Notes: generated by a model not told the origin, from the letters alone. A stretch of 60,938 nucleotides of DNA from an uncultured Eubacterium sp. (GCA_945910225.1 CAMDYG010000011.1:1-60938), one strand, 5' to 3'. Shown: positions 36,402 through 46,295, counted from the first letter of the stretch. Numbers and translations are program-made.

Positions 36402-36431
36402 ATACAGACTCCGGAAAAGGTGGTTATATAT

Positions 36432-38831
36432 ATGACTGTTAATGAGAAAAAATGTCCTGTTGAGGTACTCGCACCAGCAGGCTCTTTTGATATTATGAAA
36501 GCAGTTATTGCTGCAGGGGCAGATGCTGTTTATCTTGGCGGTAACATGTTTGGGGCAAGGGCATTTGCTAATAATTTCAGTAAAGAAGAATTGATTGAGG
36601 CAATAGAGTATGCTCATATATTTGGAAGAAAGATATACCTTACAGTTAATACGCTTGTAAAACAAAAAGAAATAAATAATAGTCTTATTAGTTATCTGAC
36701 ACCTTTTTATGAGGCTGGGTTAGATGCGGTTATTGTTCAGGATATGGGAGTATTCAGACTTGTAAAAGAGAATTTTCCGGATATGGATATTCATGCAAGT
36801 ACACAGATGACACAGACTGGAATATATGGAAGCAGGCTGTTAAAGGAAGCAGGGGCGTCAAGAATAGTTACTTCCAGAGAGATGTCTCTTAAAGAAATAA
36901 AAAGTCTCCATGATGAAGTAGATGTTGAAATAGAAAGCTTTGTACATGGTGCATTATGTTACTGTTACTCAGGACAATGCCTGCTTAGCAGTTTTAATGG
37001 AACCAGAAGTGGAAACAGGGGACGATGTGCACAGCCGTGCAGGATGCCTTTTGATGTATATGACAAAGGCAGGCTTATTAATGACAAGAAGCATCAGTAT
37101 GCGTTGAGTCCTAAAGATATGTGTGCACTTGAAATACTTCCTGATGTAATAGAGAGTGGCGTGTATTCTCTTAAAATTGAGGGAAGAATGAAAAATGTTA
37201 CATATGCAGCGGGGGTAACTGCTCTTTATAGAAAATATGTAGACATGTATCTGGCTAAAGGAAGAAAGGGATACAGAGTTGATGAAAAGGATATCCAGGA
37301 TCTGATGGATATATATAACAGAGGTGCTTTCACAACAGGATATTACAATTCATCCAAAGGCAGCTCAATGATGTCATTAACAAGACCTAATCATATGGGA
37401 ACAGAATGTCTTAAGGTTGTGTCTAACAAGGATGGAAGAGTCACATTTACAGCATTAAAGGATATTAACAAGAATGATGTGTTTGAGGTTGATAGTGAAC
37501 ATTCCTTTGAAAGTGGCTGTGATCTTAAGAAAAATGAGAAGATGGTTGTTAATCTTCCAAGGAAATATCCCTTATATCCTGGACGGATCATAAACAGGAT
37601 GAATAATGCAAGGATAAGGAATAAGGTTGAGAACATTTATGTAAAAGAAATTCCTAAGATCAATATCTCGATGTATCTTGAGGCAGAACTTGACAAGCCA
37701 ATTACACTTTGCGTACATTATCAGGATAATGATATTACAGAGTATGGTGAAAATGTTGGAAGAGCACTTAAGGCACCGGCTAAAGCAGAAGATCTTATTA
37801 AGAATTTAAAGAAGACTGGAGATACATATTTTACTGCGTCAGAAGTTGATGTAAAGCTTGATGATAATGTATTTGTTCCGGTAGGCTGGATAAAAGATAT
37901 AAGAAGAAGGGCACTTGAAAAACTGGAGAATGTGCTAAGACATAGCAATGCAAGGAATACATTGTTAAAGGAAAATGCCAGTCATGAGTGCATATCAAAA
38001 GCTTGTGCAACTGAATTCCGAAATACAGGTGGAAAAGCTGTTCATGTACATAAGATTGACAGCATAGCTTATATTCTGAATAGAGAAGATGTACAAGAAA
38101 TATATCCTGATTATGAAATGTTTTTCAGATATGATAATAATAAGATGAAGTCTGTTATAAAGCAGATTAAGCAGACGGATAAGAGCGTATATATAATGCT
38201 TCCTCACATATTAAGGCTTGCTGATTATAATAAGTTTGAAAATCTTATAAGAATTACCGCAGACAGTGATATTGACGGATATATATGCAGAAATCTTGAG
38301 GAAATAGGGTTCCTTGCTGATTTAAGAAGCAAGGGGAAACTTTCGGATAAGCTGCATATTATTACTGACAGTTCGCTATATATATTTAATACATATGCAA
38401 AAGAACAGCTTATGGATATTACAACCGGCACGGGATTAAAGCTTGACATGATGACACTTCCGTATGAGCTTACATCAGGAGAACTTCAGGATATTGATAT
38501 GAGTGGCATGCAGCTTATTGTATATGGTAATATTCCACTTATGATATCAACACAATGTGTGCGGAAAACATATGACAGATGTGATAACAGCTGGAATGAA
38601 GCTGTGTTAAAAGGTGCGAGACAGACGGAATATACTGTGAAAAGCAGATGTGCGTTCTGTTATTCAGAGATGACAAAAGAAAAGCTTAATATTTCGGGAG
38701 AAGATTTAGGCAGGCTTGGGAAATGCAGCTTAAGATATGAATTTGACGAAGAGAATGAATATGAGATACAATCAGTTCTGGATGGACAGAGCAAAGGATA
38801 TACAGGACATTTTTACCAGGGAATAGACTGA
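36432..38831 (+). CDS. U32 family peptidase / RNA hydroxylation protein
   Basis: A protein of about 799 aa in the U32 family. The N-terminal 300 residues contain the signature ESFVHGALCYCYSGQCLLSS with the family cysteines, followed by GNRGRCAQPCRMPF. Members include collagenase-like PrtC and the RNA modification proteins RlhA and TrhP, which hydroxylate 23S rRNA or tRNA uridine with a [4Fe-4S] cluster. Large clostridial homologues like this one more probably modify RNA than cleave collagen. A C-terminal extension carries extra cysteines (SRCAFCYSEMTKEKL, then LGKCSL). The ATG at 36432 is chosen with AAGGTGG about 8 bases upstream; a GTG at 36420 lacks a ribosome site. Confidence 0.88.
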   Translation: MTVNEKKCPVEVLAPAGSFDIMKAVIAAGADAVYLGGNMFGARAFANNFSKEELIEAIEYAHIFGRKIYLTVNTLVKQKEINNSLISYLTPFYEAGLDAVIVQDMGVFRLVKENFPDMDIHASTQMTQTGIYGSRLLKEAGASRIVTSREMSLKEIKSLHDEVDVEIESFVHGALCYCYSGQCLLSSFNGTRSGNRGRCAQPCRMPFDVYDKGRLINDKKHQYALSPKDMCALEILPDVIESGVYSLKIEGRMKNVTYAAGVTALYRKYVDMYLAKGRKGYRVDEKDIQDLMDIYNRGAFTTGYYNSSKGSSMMSLTRPNHMGTECLKVVSNKDGRVTFTALKDINKNDVFEVDSEHSFESGCDLKKNEKMVVNLPRKYPLYPGRIINRMNNARIRNKVENIYVKEIPKINISMYLEAELDKPITLCVHYQDNDITEYGENVGRALKAPAKAEDLIKNLKKTGDTYFTASEVDVKLDDNVFVPVGWIKDIRRRALEKLENVLRHSNARNTLLKENASHECISKACATEFRNTGGKAVHVHKIDSIAYILNREDVQEIYPDYEMFFRYDNNKMKSVIKQIKQTDKSVYIMLPHILRLADYNKFENLIRITADSDIDGYICRNLEEIGFLADLRSKGKLSDKLHIITDSSLYIFNTYAKEQLMDITTGTGLKLDMMTLPYELTSGELQDIDMSGMQLIVYGNIPLMISTQCVRKTYDRCDNSWNEAVLKGARQTEYTVKSRCAFCYSEMTKEKLNISGEDLGRLGKCSLRYEFDEENEYEIQSVLDGQSKGYTGHFYQGID

Positions 38832-38860
38832 TTAAAACATATGATTAAAAGGAGATTGCT

Positions 38861-40234
38861 ATGCAGTCAATATTAATTGGGTTAACAAAATATATATTTG
38901 CATTTCTTATGGCATTTTATGTTCTGTCAGCATATCGTGGCGCAGTAATACATAAAGAGGAAAGAAGAAAAAATATATATTTACAACAGTATATACTTAT
39001 ATTTGTGATTCATTTTCTTGGATATTTTGTTATGTATATACTGAAAGAAGATATAAGGTATGTGGGATTTTATTTTGTACAGCTTATATATCTTGTTGTG
39101 TTCATAGCATTTTATTATATTTTATATCCAAAGGCATCCAGACTGCTTGTTAACAATATGTGTATGCTTATGGCAGTTGGATTTATAATGATTGCAAGGC
39201 TGAATTTTGACAAATGCATAAAGCAGTTTGTTATAGCGGTGTTTGGAACGATTATAATGTTCATGGTTCCGTGGCTATTAAAGACAGTCAGAAGTTTCAG
39301 AAACTTTGGGTGGATATATTGTATTACAGGACTTGTGCTGCTTACGGCTGTTCTTCTTGGCAATAAGGTATACGGAGCTAATCTTACTCTCAGCCTTGGA
39401 CCAGTATCTGTGCAGCCGGCAGAGTTTGTTAAGATTCTATATGTTATGTTTGTTGCCTCAATGTTCAATAAGTCAACATCATTTAAGCAGACATGCATAG
39501 TTACAGTGTTTGCGGCACTGCATGTAATCATTCTTGTGCTGTCTACAGATCTTGGTGCTGCATTGATTTTTTTTATTGTGTATATTGCAATGCTGTATAT
39601 TGCGACAAGAAAGCTTGCATATGCCGGAGCGGGGCTTCTGGCAGGAGCAGGAGCGTCTGTTATTGCGTATAAGCTGTTTTCACATGTAAGAGCAAGGGTA
39701 GTTGTCTGGAGAAATCCATGGAAATATATAGATAACAGCGGATATCAGATATGCCAGTCACTGTTTGCTATTGGAATGGGATCCTGGTTTGGCTGTGGAC
39801 TGTGTCAGGGAATGCCGGACAAAATACCGGTTGCTGAGAAAGATTTTATGTTCTCTGCAATAACGGAGGAGTTTGGATTAATATTTTCAATATCGTTATT
39901 TTTAATATGCCTGAATAATCTTATTCTTATGATGAATATAGCTTCAAGGTGTAAGACACTTTTTTACAGGCTTGTTGCAGTAGGACTTGGAGTTACATAT
40001 GGTGTTCAGGTATTTCTTACAGTTGGTGGAGCGATAAAGTTTATTCCTATGACGGGAGTTACCCTTCCTTTTGTAAGTTATGGAGGAAGTTCGATACTTA
40101 GTTCGCTGATAATGTTTGCTTTAATTAATGGTATGTATACCATGAGACAGGACGAAGGTGAGAAAAAGGATGGAAAAAAACAAAAAGAACCACAGCCAAA
40201 GAGGAAAGAAAAGAATACAGAGCGATATCGTTGA
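38861..40234 (+). CDS. FtsW/RodA/SpoVE family lipid II polymerase
   Basis: A 457-aa SEDS-family peptidoglycan glycosyltransferase. About ten transmembrane helices are visible. The hallmark region SVQPAEFVKILYVMFVA is present, and the C-terminal half has FMFSAITEEFGLI and GVTLPFVSYGGSSILSSL, the family signature near the end. The basic C-terminal tail (rich in K, E and Q) overlaps the next gene by 65 bases. SEDS proteins act with a class B PBP, here the downstream gene, so the pair likely polymerises and cross-links wall at the septum, side wall or spore. Confidence 0.93.
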   Translation: MQSILIGLTKYIFAFLMAFYVLSAYRGAVIHKEERRKNIYLQQYILIFVIHFLGYFVMYILKEDIRYVGFYFVQLIYLVVFIAFYYILYPKASRLLVNNMCMLMAVGFIMIARLNFDKCIKQFVIAVFGTIIMFMVPWLLKTVRSFRNFGWIYCITGLVLLTAVLLGNKVYGANLTLSLGPVSVQPAEFVKILYVMFVASMFNKSTSFKQTCIVTVFAALHVIILVLSTDLGAALIFFIVYIAMLYIATRKLAYAGAGLLAGAGASVIAYKLFSHVRARVVVWRNPWKYIDNSGYQICQSLFAIGMGSWFGCGLCQGMPDKIPVAEKDFMFSAITEEFGLIFSISLFLICLNNLILMMNIASRCKTLFYRLVAVGLGVTYGVQVFLTVGGAIKFIPMTGVTLPFVSYGGSSILSSLIMFALINGMYTMRQDEGEKKDGKKQKEPQPKRKEKNTERYR

Positions 40235-41654
40235 TACAGAAAAGAAAGATCTTAGAAATAAAGAAACTAATATAATTGCTTTCTTTTTTGCGGGACTTTT
40301 TGTACTTACAATAGTGTATCTGTGTATATTTAATATTAAAGATGCCCAGAAGGTTGTTAATAATCCATATAATAAAAGGATCGATAATCAGGCAGATAAA
40401 GTTGTGAGAGGTGACATCATGTCAAGTGACGGCACTGTGCTTGCAACTACAGTGACGGATGATGATGGCAATGAACAAAGATATTATCCATTTTCCAATC
40501 TGTTCTGCCATTCTATTGGATATTCAGCCAAAAATGGAATGAAGACAGGAGTTGAGCAGTCAGAGAATTACTATCTGTTAAGTGAAACTGATAATATTCT
40601 TGACCAGATAGGAAGTGACCTGACAGGACAGAAAGCGAAGGGACACAATGTAACAACTACACTGGATGTTTCACTGACACAGACGGCTTATCAGGCACTT
40701 GGCAATAACAAAGGAGCTGTTATTGCAATGGAACCTTCTACTGGAAAGATACTTGCTATGGTTTCTAATCCGTCTTTTGATGCTAATGACGTTGATACAG
40801 ATTATGATGAATGGATAACCTATGATAGCTCAGATTCTGTATTATTAAACAGGGCTACACAGGGATTGTATCCTCCAGGATCTACATTTAAGATCATAAC
40901 TGCACTTGAATATATAAGAGAAAATAAAAATTACGATAATTATGAATATAATTGTACTGGCAGTGCATATATATCAGGGGGGACAACAATTGCGTGCTTT
41001 GACCATAATGCCCATGGAGTGCAGACTTTAAAAAATGCATTTGCCAATTCTTGCAATTCAGCATTTTCAACCATTGGGGCAGGACTTAACAAGACGTCAT
41101 TTATTAACCTGTGCAATACTTTTCTTTTTAATTCAAATCTTCCTGTAGGATTTGAGTATTCAAAGAGTACAATGAGCGTCACTGAACAATCTTCAATAAG
41201 TGAAATGCAGGAAACTGCTATTGGACAGGGAAAGACAATGATGACACCTCTGCATAATCTTATGATAGCTTCTGCTATCGCTAATGATGGAGTAATGATG
41301 ACTCCTTACATAGTTGATAAGGTTGAAGATTATCAGGGACGTATTGTTAAACAGACAAGTCCTGTGGCAGCAGCTACAGTTATGACAGAAGATGAAGCAG
41401 AGTATCTTACTGAATGTATGCGTGAGGTTATAACGGATGGTACAGGTAATTCAATGAGATATGCATCAGATATTAATGCAGCGGGAAAGACTGGTTCGGC
41501 GCAGTATGATGATACAGATAATTACCATAGCTGGTTTGTAGGCTTTGCACCATATGACAATCCGCAGATTGCAGTATGTGTTATCCTTGAAGGCGGATAT
41601 TCCGGACAGGCAGCACAATATGTGGCAAAGAAAGTATTTGAGGCTTATCTGTGA
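40170..41654 (+). CDS. Class B penicillin-binding protein transpeptidase
   Basis: A 494-aa transpeptidase. One transmembrane helix (about 33-53) follows a lysine-rich cytoplasmic tail. A short dimerisation/pedestal region precedes the transpeptidase domain, whose motifs are Ser238 in PPGSTFK, Ser294-Cys-Asn, and KTG at 440-442 in AAGKTGSAQ. The length and the RodA-partner arrangement resemble PbpA/PBP2-type proteins. The start at 40170 lies inside the upstream SEDS gene; no later start would keep the membrane helix, so the overlap is probably real. GAAGGTGAG about 9-11 bases upstream is the candidate ribosome site. Confidence 0.92.
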   Translation: MEKNKKNHSQRGKKRIQSDIVDTEKKDLRNKETNIIAFFFAGLFVLTIVYLCIFNIKDAQKVVNNPYNKRIDNQADKVVRGDIMSSDGTVLATTVTDDDGNEQRYYPFSNLFCHSIGYSAKNGMKTGVEQSENYYLLSETDNILDQIGSDLTGQKAKGHNVTTTLDVSLTQTAYQALGNNKGAVIAMEPSTGKILAMVSNPSFDANDVDTDYDEWITYDSSDSVLLNRATQGLYPPGSTFKIITALEYIRENKNYDNYEYNCTGSAYISGGTTIACFDHNAHGVQTLKNAFANSCNSAFSTIGAGLNKTSFINLCNTFLFNSNLPVGFEYSKSTMSVTEQSSISEMQETAIGQGKTMMTPLHNLMIASAIANDGVMMTPYIVDKVEDYQGRIVKQTSPVAAATVMTEDEAEYLTECMREVITDGTGNSMRYASDINAAGKTGSAQYDDTDNYHSWFVGFAPYDNPQIAVCVILEGGYSGQAAQYVAKKVFEAYL

Positions 41655-41710
41655 TAGTATTATAATATAAATATCAGAGGTACCACAAATGTTCAGAAAA
41701 GAGGATGAGT

Positions 41711-42646
41711 ATGAATTTAGTAAATAATATCAATCCATTAGATGGAGATTCTTATCTTGTTAGTGGCAGCAACAGTGTCACATCATCTGGAACTGATTTT
41801 GATAAAATATATAACGATATAGCGGTTGATGATTCTCTGGAAAGCATATTTGGACAGGCAGCGGCTAAGTTTGGAATTAATGAGAATTTCCTTAAGGCTG
41901 TGGCAAAGGCAGAGTCTGGATTTGATACTAATGCAGAATCGTATTGTGGAGCACAGGGAATAATGCAGCTTATGCCATTTACATCAGAAAGCTATGGAGT
42001 AACAGACCCATTTGATGCCAGACAGAATATATATGCAGGAGCACAGCTTTTATCAGAACTCCTTGATCAATATAATGGTAACGCAACACTTGCGCTGGCT
42101 GCATATAATGCTGGAAGCGGCTCTGTAAGCAAATATGGTGGTGTTCCTCCATATGATGAGACAGTTGGTTATATTAACAGGATCAATGATTATCTTGGAG
42201 GAGCGTTATCAGAAGATTCAAGAACTGTGGATAACGCAGAGGCAACAGATTTTTCGTCATCTGGCAGGATAGATGTGCCTGCTGAAGATTCACAGCCAGC
42301 CAGCAAAGCATCTGCTAAAGTAATTGATTCACAGTATGTATCAGAAGAAAGCACAGAGAGTACTAATGATTCTAATATATTAAGCTATGAGGATTATATG
42401 TATGTCATTAATACATATAAGGATATTCTTGAAAAATTATTTTCTGCAATTTCGACGGATAAGGATGACAATTCATCTGTACAATTGTATAATATGGTTA
42501 CAGGTAACACATCAGGAAGTGTTAAGAGCAATGTGGCAGATAATGATATTCTGGACGGCAAAGTGTATGGAAATGATCCGCAGTCTCTATATCAGGTCCA
42601 GGCTTCAGTTGTGAGTCCGCTTATACTTAAACTTCGTGATATTTAA
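41711..42646 (+). CDS. SLT-type lytic transglycosylase
   Basis: A 311-aa protein with a transglycosylase SLT domain at residues about 43-160: Glu68 in AKAESGFD is the likely catalytic acid, followed by GAQGIMQLMP and TLALAAYNAGSGSV. No classical signal peptide is visible, so export may be non-classical or the protein may be flagellar or spore-related. The C-terminal 140 residues are low-complexity and helical. It would cut glycan strands of peptidoglycan. The ATG at 41711 is preferred over 41705 because it leaves the right distance to AGAGG. It follows the SEDS-PBP pair, fitting a wall-assembly cluster. Confidence 0.85.
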   Translation: MNLVNNINPLDGDSYLVSGSNSVTSSGTDFDKIYNDIAVDDSLESIFGQAAAKFGINENFLKAVAKAESGFDTNAESYCGAQGIMQLMPFTSESYGVTDPFDARQNIYAGAQLLSELLDQYNGNATLALAAYNAGSGSVSKYGGVPPYDETVGYINRINDYLGGALSEDSRTVDNAEATDFSSSGRIDVPAEDSQPASKASAKVIDSQYVSEESTESTNDSNILSYEDYMYVINTYKDILEKLFSAISTDKDDNSSVQLYNMVTGNTSGSVKSNVADNDILDGKVYGNDPQSLYQVQASVVSPLILKLRDI

Positions 42647-42675
42647 CCAGAACTGAAAGGAAAAGAGGGGTGGAT

Positions 42676-42996
42676 ATGACAGTTAATCGTATCAGAGTGA
42701 CATTATACAACAGGACATACAAAGAAATTGACATGACAGATTTCACTAGAATACCAGAAGATATGTTCTCTAACAGGGATGATATTGTTGCAATTACATT
42801 TCCTGAAGGTGTACAGGTTATATCGGCTAATGCATTTGAAAATTGCGGAAGGCTTGAGGAAGTGGAGTTCCCAGCAAGTCTTAAGTCGATAGAATCGGAA
42901 GCATTTATTAATTGTGTGAGTCTTAAAAAGGCGGAGTATTCTAAGGATGTTAAGATTGCACCAGATGCATTTAAAGGATGCATTAATCTTTATTAA
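42676..42996 (+). CDS. Small leucine-rich repeat (BspA-type) protein
   Basis: A 106-aa protein with LRR_5/BspA-like repeats: ITFPEGVQVISANAFENCG and then VEFPASLKSIESEAFINCVS are the two recognisable units, with the start of another at the end (APDAFKGCINLY). BspA proteins are usually large surface proteins; this one is short and has no signal peptide, so it is probably a small cytoplasmic or partial relative. GAGGGG before the ATG at 42676 supports the start. A palindromic terminator follows. Confidence 0.72.
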   Translation: MTVNRIRVTLYNRTYKEIDMTDFTRIPEDMFSNRDDIVAITFPEGVQVISANAFENCGRLEEVEFPASLKSIESEAFINCVSLKKAEYSKDVKIAPDAFKGCINLY

Positions 42997-42998
42997 TC

Positions 42999-43187
42999 AC
43001 TGGCATGACTATGCAGAGTATATAAGGAGCCTTAAGGCTCCTTATATTTGTATAAGCAGCAATATAAGAACTTGACAAATATTTCTTCATAATATAGGAT
43101 TTCTTACAGTGGCCTGACTATGCGTTGGTGCTGTGTACGTGGGCTTGCAAAAGATTTTATAAATTCAGCACAGAAACGAGGAAGATA
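42999..43187. promoter_or_regulatory. lysA upstream region: terminator, promoter and repeated motif
   Basis: This 190-base gap holds three signals. A perfect 11-bp inverted repeat at 43021-43046 (TATAAGGAGCC and its complement) ends the LRR gene. A promoter follows, TTGACA at 43072-43077 and TAGGAT at 43095-43100, spacing 17. The motif TGGC(A/C)TGACTATGC occurs at 43001-43014 before the promoter and again at 43110-43123 after it. The leader RNA can pair GTGCTG (43128-43133) with CAGCAC (43166-43171) just before the ribosome site of lysA. No known lysine riboswitch pattern is visible. Confidence 0.6.
43021..43049 (+). terminator. Terminator of the wall/LRR operon
   Basis: A perfect 11-bp stem pairs 43021-43031 with 43036-43046 around loop TTAA, followed by a short TTTG tail. 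Confidence 0.75.
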
Positions 43188-44468
43188 ATGAGTAAGAAAA
43201 AGACATTTGTTACACTTGAACAGCTTAAGGAAATCGACAAGACATATCCGACTCCTTATCATCTTTATGATGAGAAGGGAATCAGAGAGAATGCTAAGAG
43301 ATTAAAAGAAGCATTCTCATGGAATAAAGGGTATAGAGAATATTTTGCTGTGAAGGCTACTCCTAATCCATATATTTTAAAGATATTAAAAGATTATGGA
43401 TGTGGTGTTGACTGTGCATCTATGGCAGAGCTTATGATGGGTTATGCCCTTGATTATAAGCCAGAAGAGATTATGTTCTCATCTAATGATACTCCTGCAG
43501 AAGAGTATGCATATGCCAATAAGATAGGTGCTACTATTAACCTTGATGATATTACTCATATTGAGTTTCTTGATAAGATATTAGACGGAAAGTTCCCAGA
43601 AACAATGAGCTGCCGTTATAATCCGGGCGGATATTTCCAGCTTGGAACATCTATTATGGATAATCCTGGTGATGCCAAGTATGGTATGACACATGACCAG
43701 ATCATTGAAGCATTTAAGATATTAAAGAGCAAGGGCGTTAAGCATTTTGGAATTCATTCATTCCTTGCAAGTAATACTGTATCTAATGAGTATTACCCAA
43801 CACTTGCCAAGATTTTATTTGAGCTTGCTGTTGAGTTAAGAGACAAGACTGGTGCAGATATTAAGTTCGTAAATCTTTCAGGCGGCGTTGGTGTTGCTTA
43901 TAAGCCAGATCAGGAACCTAATGATATAGCAGTTATTGGCGAGGGTGTTCATAAGGTATATGACGAGGTTCTTGGCGCTGCCGGAATGGGTGATGTTGCA
44001 ATCTACACAGAGCTTGGAAGATTCATGCTTGCTCCATATGGCTGCCTTGTAACTAAGGCTATTCATGAGAAGCATATTTATAAGGAATACATCGGAGTTG
44101 ATGCGTGTGCATCTAACCTTATGCGTCCAGCAATCTATGGTGCATATCATCATATTACTGTTGCAGGTAAGGAGGATGCTCCTTGTGACCACAAGTATGA
44201 TGTTACAGGTTCTTTATGCGAGAACAGTGATAAGTTCGCAATTGACAGAATGCTTCCTAAGATTGATATGGGAGATTATCTTATTATCCATGATACAGGA
44301 GCACATGGTTTTTCTATGGGATACCAGTATAACGGAAAGTTAAGATCAGCAGAGCTTCTTCTTAAGGAAGATGGCAGTGTACAGATGATCAGACGAGCAG
44401 AGACAATCAAGGATTACTATGCTACATTTGATTTCTGTGATGCATTAGATAAGTTGAATTTAAAATAA
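43188..44468 (+). CDS. lysA: Diaminopimelate decarboxylase
   Basis: A 426-aa PLP-dependent decarboxylase of the alanine racemase-like fold III group. YFAVKATPNPYILKIL carries the PLP-binding lysine. Later segments include HFGIHSFLAS and VNLSGGVGVAYKP (phosphate-binding glycines), YTELGRFM, and GSLCENSDKFAIDR, where the cysteine of the partner subunit closes the active site. It makes lysine from meso-diaminopimelate, the last step of the pathway. The start at 43188 has CGAGGAAG upstream. Confusion with carboxynorspermidine decarboxylase is possible but the sequence fits LysA better. Confidence 0.88.
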   Translation: MSKKKTFVTLEQLKEIDKTYPTPYHLYDEKGIRENAKRLKEAFSWNKGYREYFAVKATPNPYILKILKDYGCGVDCASMAELMMGYALDYKPEEIMFSSNDTPAEEYAYANKIGATINLDDITHIEFLDKILDGKFPETMSCRYNPGGYFQLGTSIMDNPGDAKYGMTHDQIIEAFKILKSKGVKHFGIHSFLASNTVSNEYYPTLAKILFELAVELRDKTGADIKFVNLSGGVGVAYKPDQEPNDIAVIGEGVHKVYDEVLGAAGMGDVAIYTELGRFMLAPYGCLVTKAIHEKHIYKEYIGVDACASNLMRPAIYGAYHHITVAGKEDAPCDHKYDVTGSLCENSDKFAIDRMLPKIDMGDYLIIHDTGAHGFSMGYQYNGKLRSAELLLKEDGSVQMIRRAETIKDYYATFDFCDALDKLNLK

Positions 44469-44483
44469 ACGAGGTTTGATACA

Positions 44484-45872
44484 TTGAAGAATTTAGGTTA
44501 TATAGCAGGCGAGATTACAAAAGGAAAGAATCTTTCAGAGAATCTTTTGAAATATGGCAATGGGATGTGTTCTATGTATAATGGACTTGGATTTATCAAG
44601 ATGTCCATGAATTATTATACTGTACTTGATATTGCAAGAGATTTACAGAATGATAAAGATCTGCTTAATATGGTAGACAAGCTTAATAGTCTTGTGGAAC
44701 AGTATGTTGAGAATGATGAATGTGATGATTATGAAGCGTTTAATGAATTCAATACATTCCGTGAACAGACTATTGAAATCATGGAAGTTATAACAGCATA
44801 TGTAGACAGATTAAGAATATATGAGCATGTCCTTAACAGAGTGGAATACAGATTCAATGAAGGAGAACTTGATTACGACTACTATAATACCTATATGACT
44901 AATGAGATTATGCATTATATATTATCTGATAAGGATAATGTCGTTATTAATGGAAAGATTTCAGAGATAGTAGGACAGCTGCCTGTAAGAATGTTAAAGA
45001 ACAGATTTTTTGAGCATATCAGAGATGCATTCACACTGTATCATGGCGCAGGAAAGGATTCTATAGATGATTTCTATTATACTTTAAGCACAAGTGCCAT
45101 GCTATCAGGGGAGGCTGGATTTGATAAGTTCCCGGATGTGTATGATATATATAACACGCTTGCAGGGGCTGACTACAAGAATATTGATAAAGACGAATAT
45201 GTAAGACTTAAGGGTGCACTTGATATTGCAACTGAGAAGATGACAGATTATGCGGATGTATATGTTCTTCTTACACAGGTTATCAATGATGCACTTACTG
45301 TTGTGCTTACAAGAAGAAATACGCTTGACAGAATAGAAGAGATAGAGAATGCCAAGAATGTTTTAAGTAAGACAAGAAATGCTTATATTACAGGCGAAAG
45401 GTTTGAAGATATTTCAGAAGATTTCGCTGCATTTGAGGGAAAACAGGAAAGAATACTTGAGGCGGTATCCTCTGGTGATTATGCGATTGAGTACAGCCTT
45501 GCCAATTTTGTGGACGAACTTAAAGAATACGAGCTTTTATCTGCTTATAATGCATTATCCAAAACTCTTAAGCTACAGTCAGGCAGTGATTTTGTAAAGC
45601 TTGAGTCAGAGGTGTTTGCAGAGATTCCGGATGATTCTTATGCTGATGAGACAGCCGAAAAGCTTATTATGGAACTTGATGACAGCTTTAAGAGCATGAA
45701 TGTCATGGTTAAGAGGGCTGTTATGGCGTCAGTACTTTCAAGTCTTCCGGTATTCTTTAATAATACAGAAGAGATACAGGCATATATTAATAATTCTCTT
45801 ATGCAGTGCAATGATGAAGCGGAGCAGAAGGCTGTTGTCGAGATTATTAAGATGATGATAAGTGATAATTAA
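44484..45872 (+). CDS. Conserved hypothetical helical protein
   Basis: A 462-aa acidic, mostly helical, soluble protein with no recognised domain, signal peptide or transmembrane segment. It lies 15 bases after lysA and 47 bases before a small hypothetical gene, and this run ends in the DUF2953-gerW pair, so a role in the same transcript is likely. Repeated E/D-rich segments with aromatic residues (EFNTFREQTIEIMEVITAYV) suggest a scaffold rather than an enzyme. The start is a TTG with CGAGG 9-10 bases upstream. Confidence 0.7.
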   Translation: MKNLGYIAGEITKGKNLSENLLKYGNGMCSMYNGLGFIKMSMNYYTVLDIARDLQNDKDLLNMVDKLNSLVEQYVENDECDDYEAFNEFNTFREQTIEIMEVITAYVDRLRIYEHVLNRVEYRFNEGELDYDYYNTYMTNEIMHYILSDKDNVVINGKISEIVGQLPVRMLKNRFFEHIRDAFTLYHGAGKDSIDDFYYTLSTSAMLSGEAGFDKFPDVYDIYNTLAGADYKNIDKDEYVRLKGALDIATEKMTDYADVYVLLTQVINDALTVVLTRRNTLDRIEEIENAKNVLSKTRNAYITGERFEDISEDFAAFEGKQERILEAVSSGDYAIEYSLANFVDELKEYELLSAYNALSKTLKLQSGSDFVKLESEVFAEIPDDSYADETAEKLIMELDDSFKSMNVMVKRAVMASVLSSLPVFFNNTEEIQAYINNSLMQCNDEAEQKAVVEIIKMMISDN

Positions 45873-45919
45873 TGTAAGTTAATGTAACATGCAGATTTTG
45901 TTTTCGGGGGATGTTTAAG

Positions 45920-46261
45920 TTGAAGTGGTATAGATATCTTTATCTTGGGGATAATGCCAGAAAAGCTAAATACAAGACATTTGGTCTTATCAGAAAGAAC
46001 AGATTTACCATTGATACTTATATTGTTGCGATTTCTGATAATCCTGACAATATTCTTGAAATATATTCGGCAAATCTTTTGAAACAGCCACATTTCCGTA
46101 AGAAGGAATTCAGGGACAGGGTCTATGTTGTAGGTCTTGCCAAGGGGAAAAATGAGGCTTATGAACTGGTGAGGGATATAGTGGATGAAACATATTCACA
46201 TACTGGTGCAGTAGATGTCGCCGGTTATCTTAAATTCGGTGAAAGATTAAGAAAAGGATGA
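45920..46261 (+). CDS. Small conserved hypothetical protein
   Basis: A 113-aa soluble protein beginning LKWYRYLYLGDNARKAKYK. It has no recognised domain. An in-frame ATG at 45911 directly abuts GGGGG, which is too close for initiation; the TTG at 45920 leaves a 9-base gap and is preferred, giving a first residue read as Met. The sequence is rich in basic and aromatic residues and looks compact. It lies between the helical 462-aa protein and the DUF2953 gene. Confidence 0.6.
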   Translation: MKWYRYLYLGDNARKAKYKTFGLIRKNRFTIDTYIVAISDNPDNILEIYSANLLKQPHFRKKEFRDRVYVVGLAKGKNEAYELVRDIVDETYSHTGAVDVAGYLKFGERLRKG

Positions 46262-46295
46262 TTGTTACTATTGATTGAAATGTAGAGGAGGGACT

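Noticed and set aside
43072-43187. Lysine riboswitch or T-box upstream of lysA
   Set aside because: The leader after the promoter is only about 80 bases and lacks the lysine riboswitch core and the T-box GGTGG sequence.
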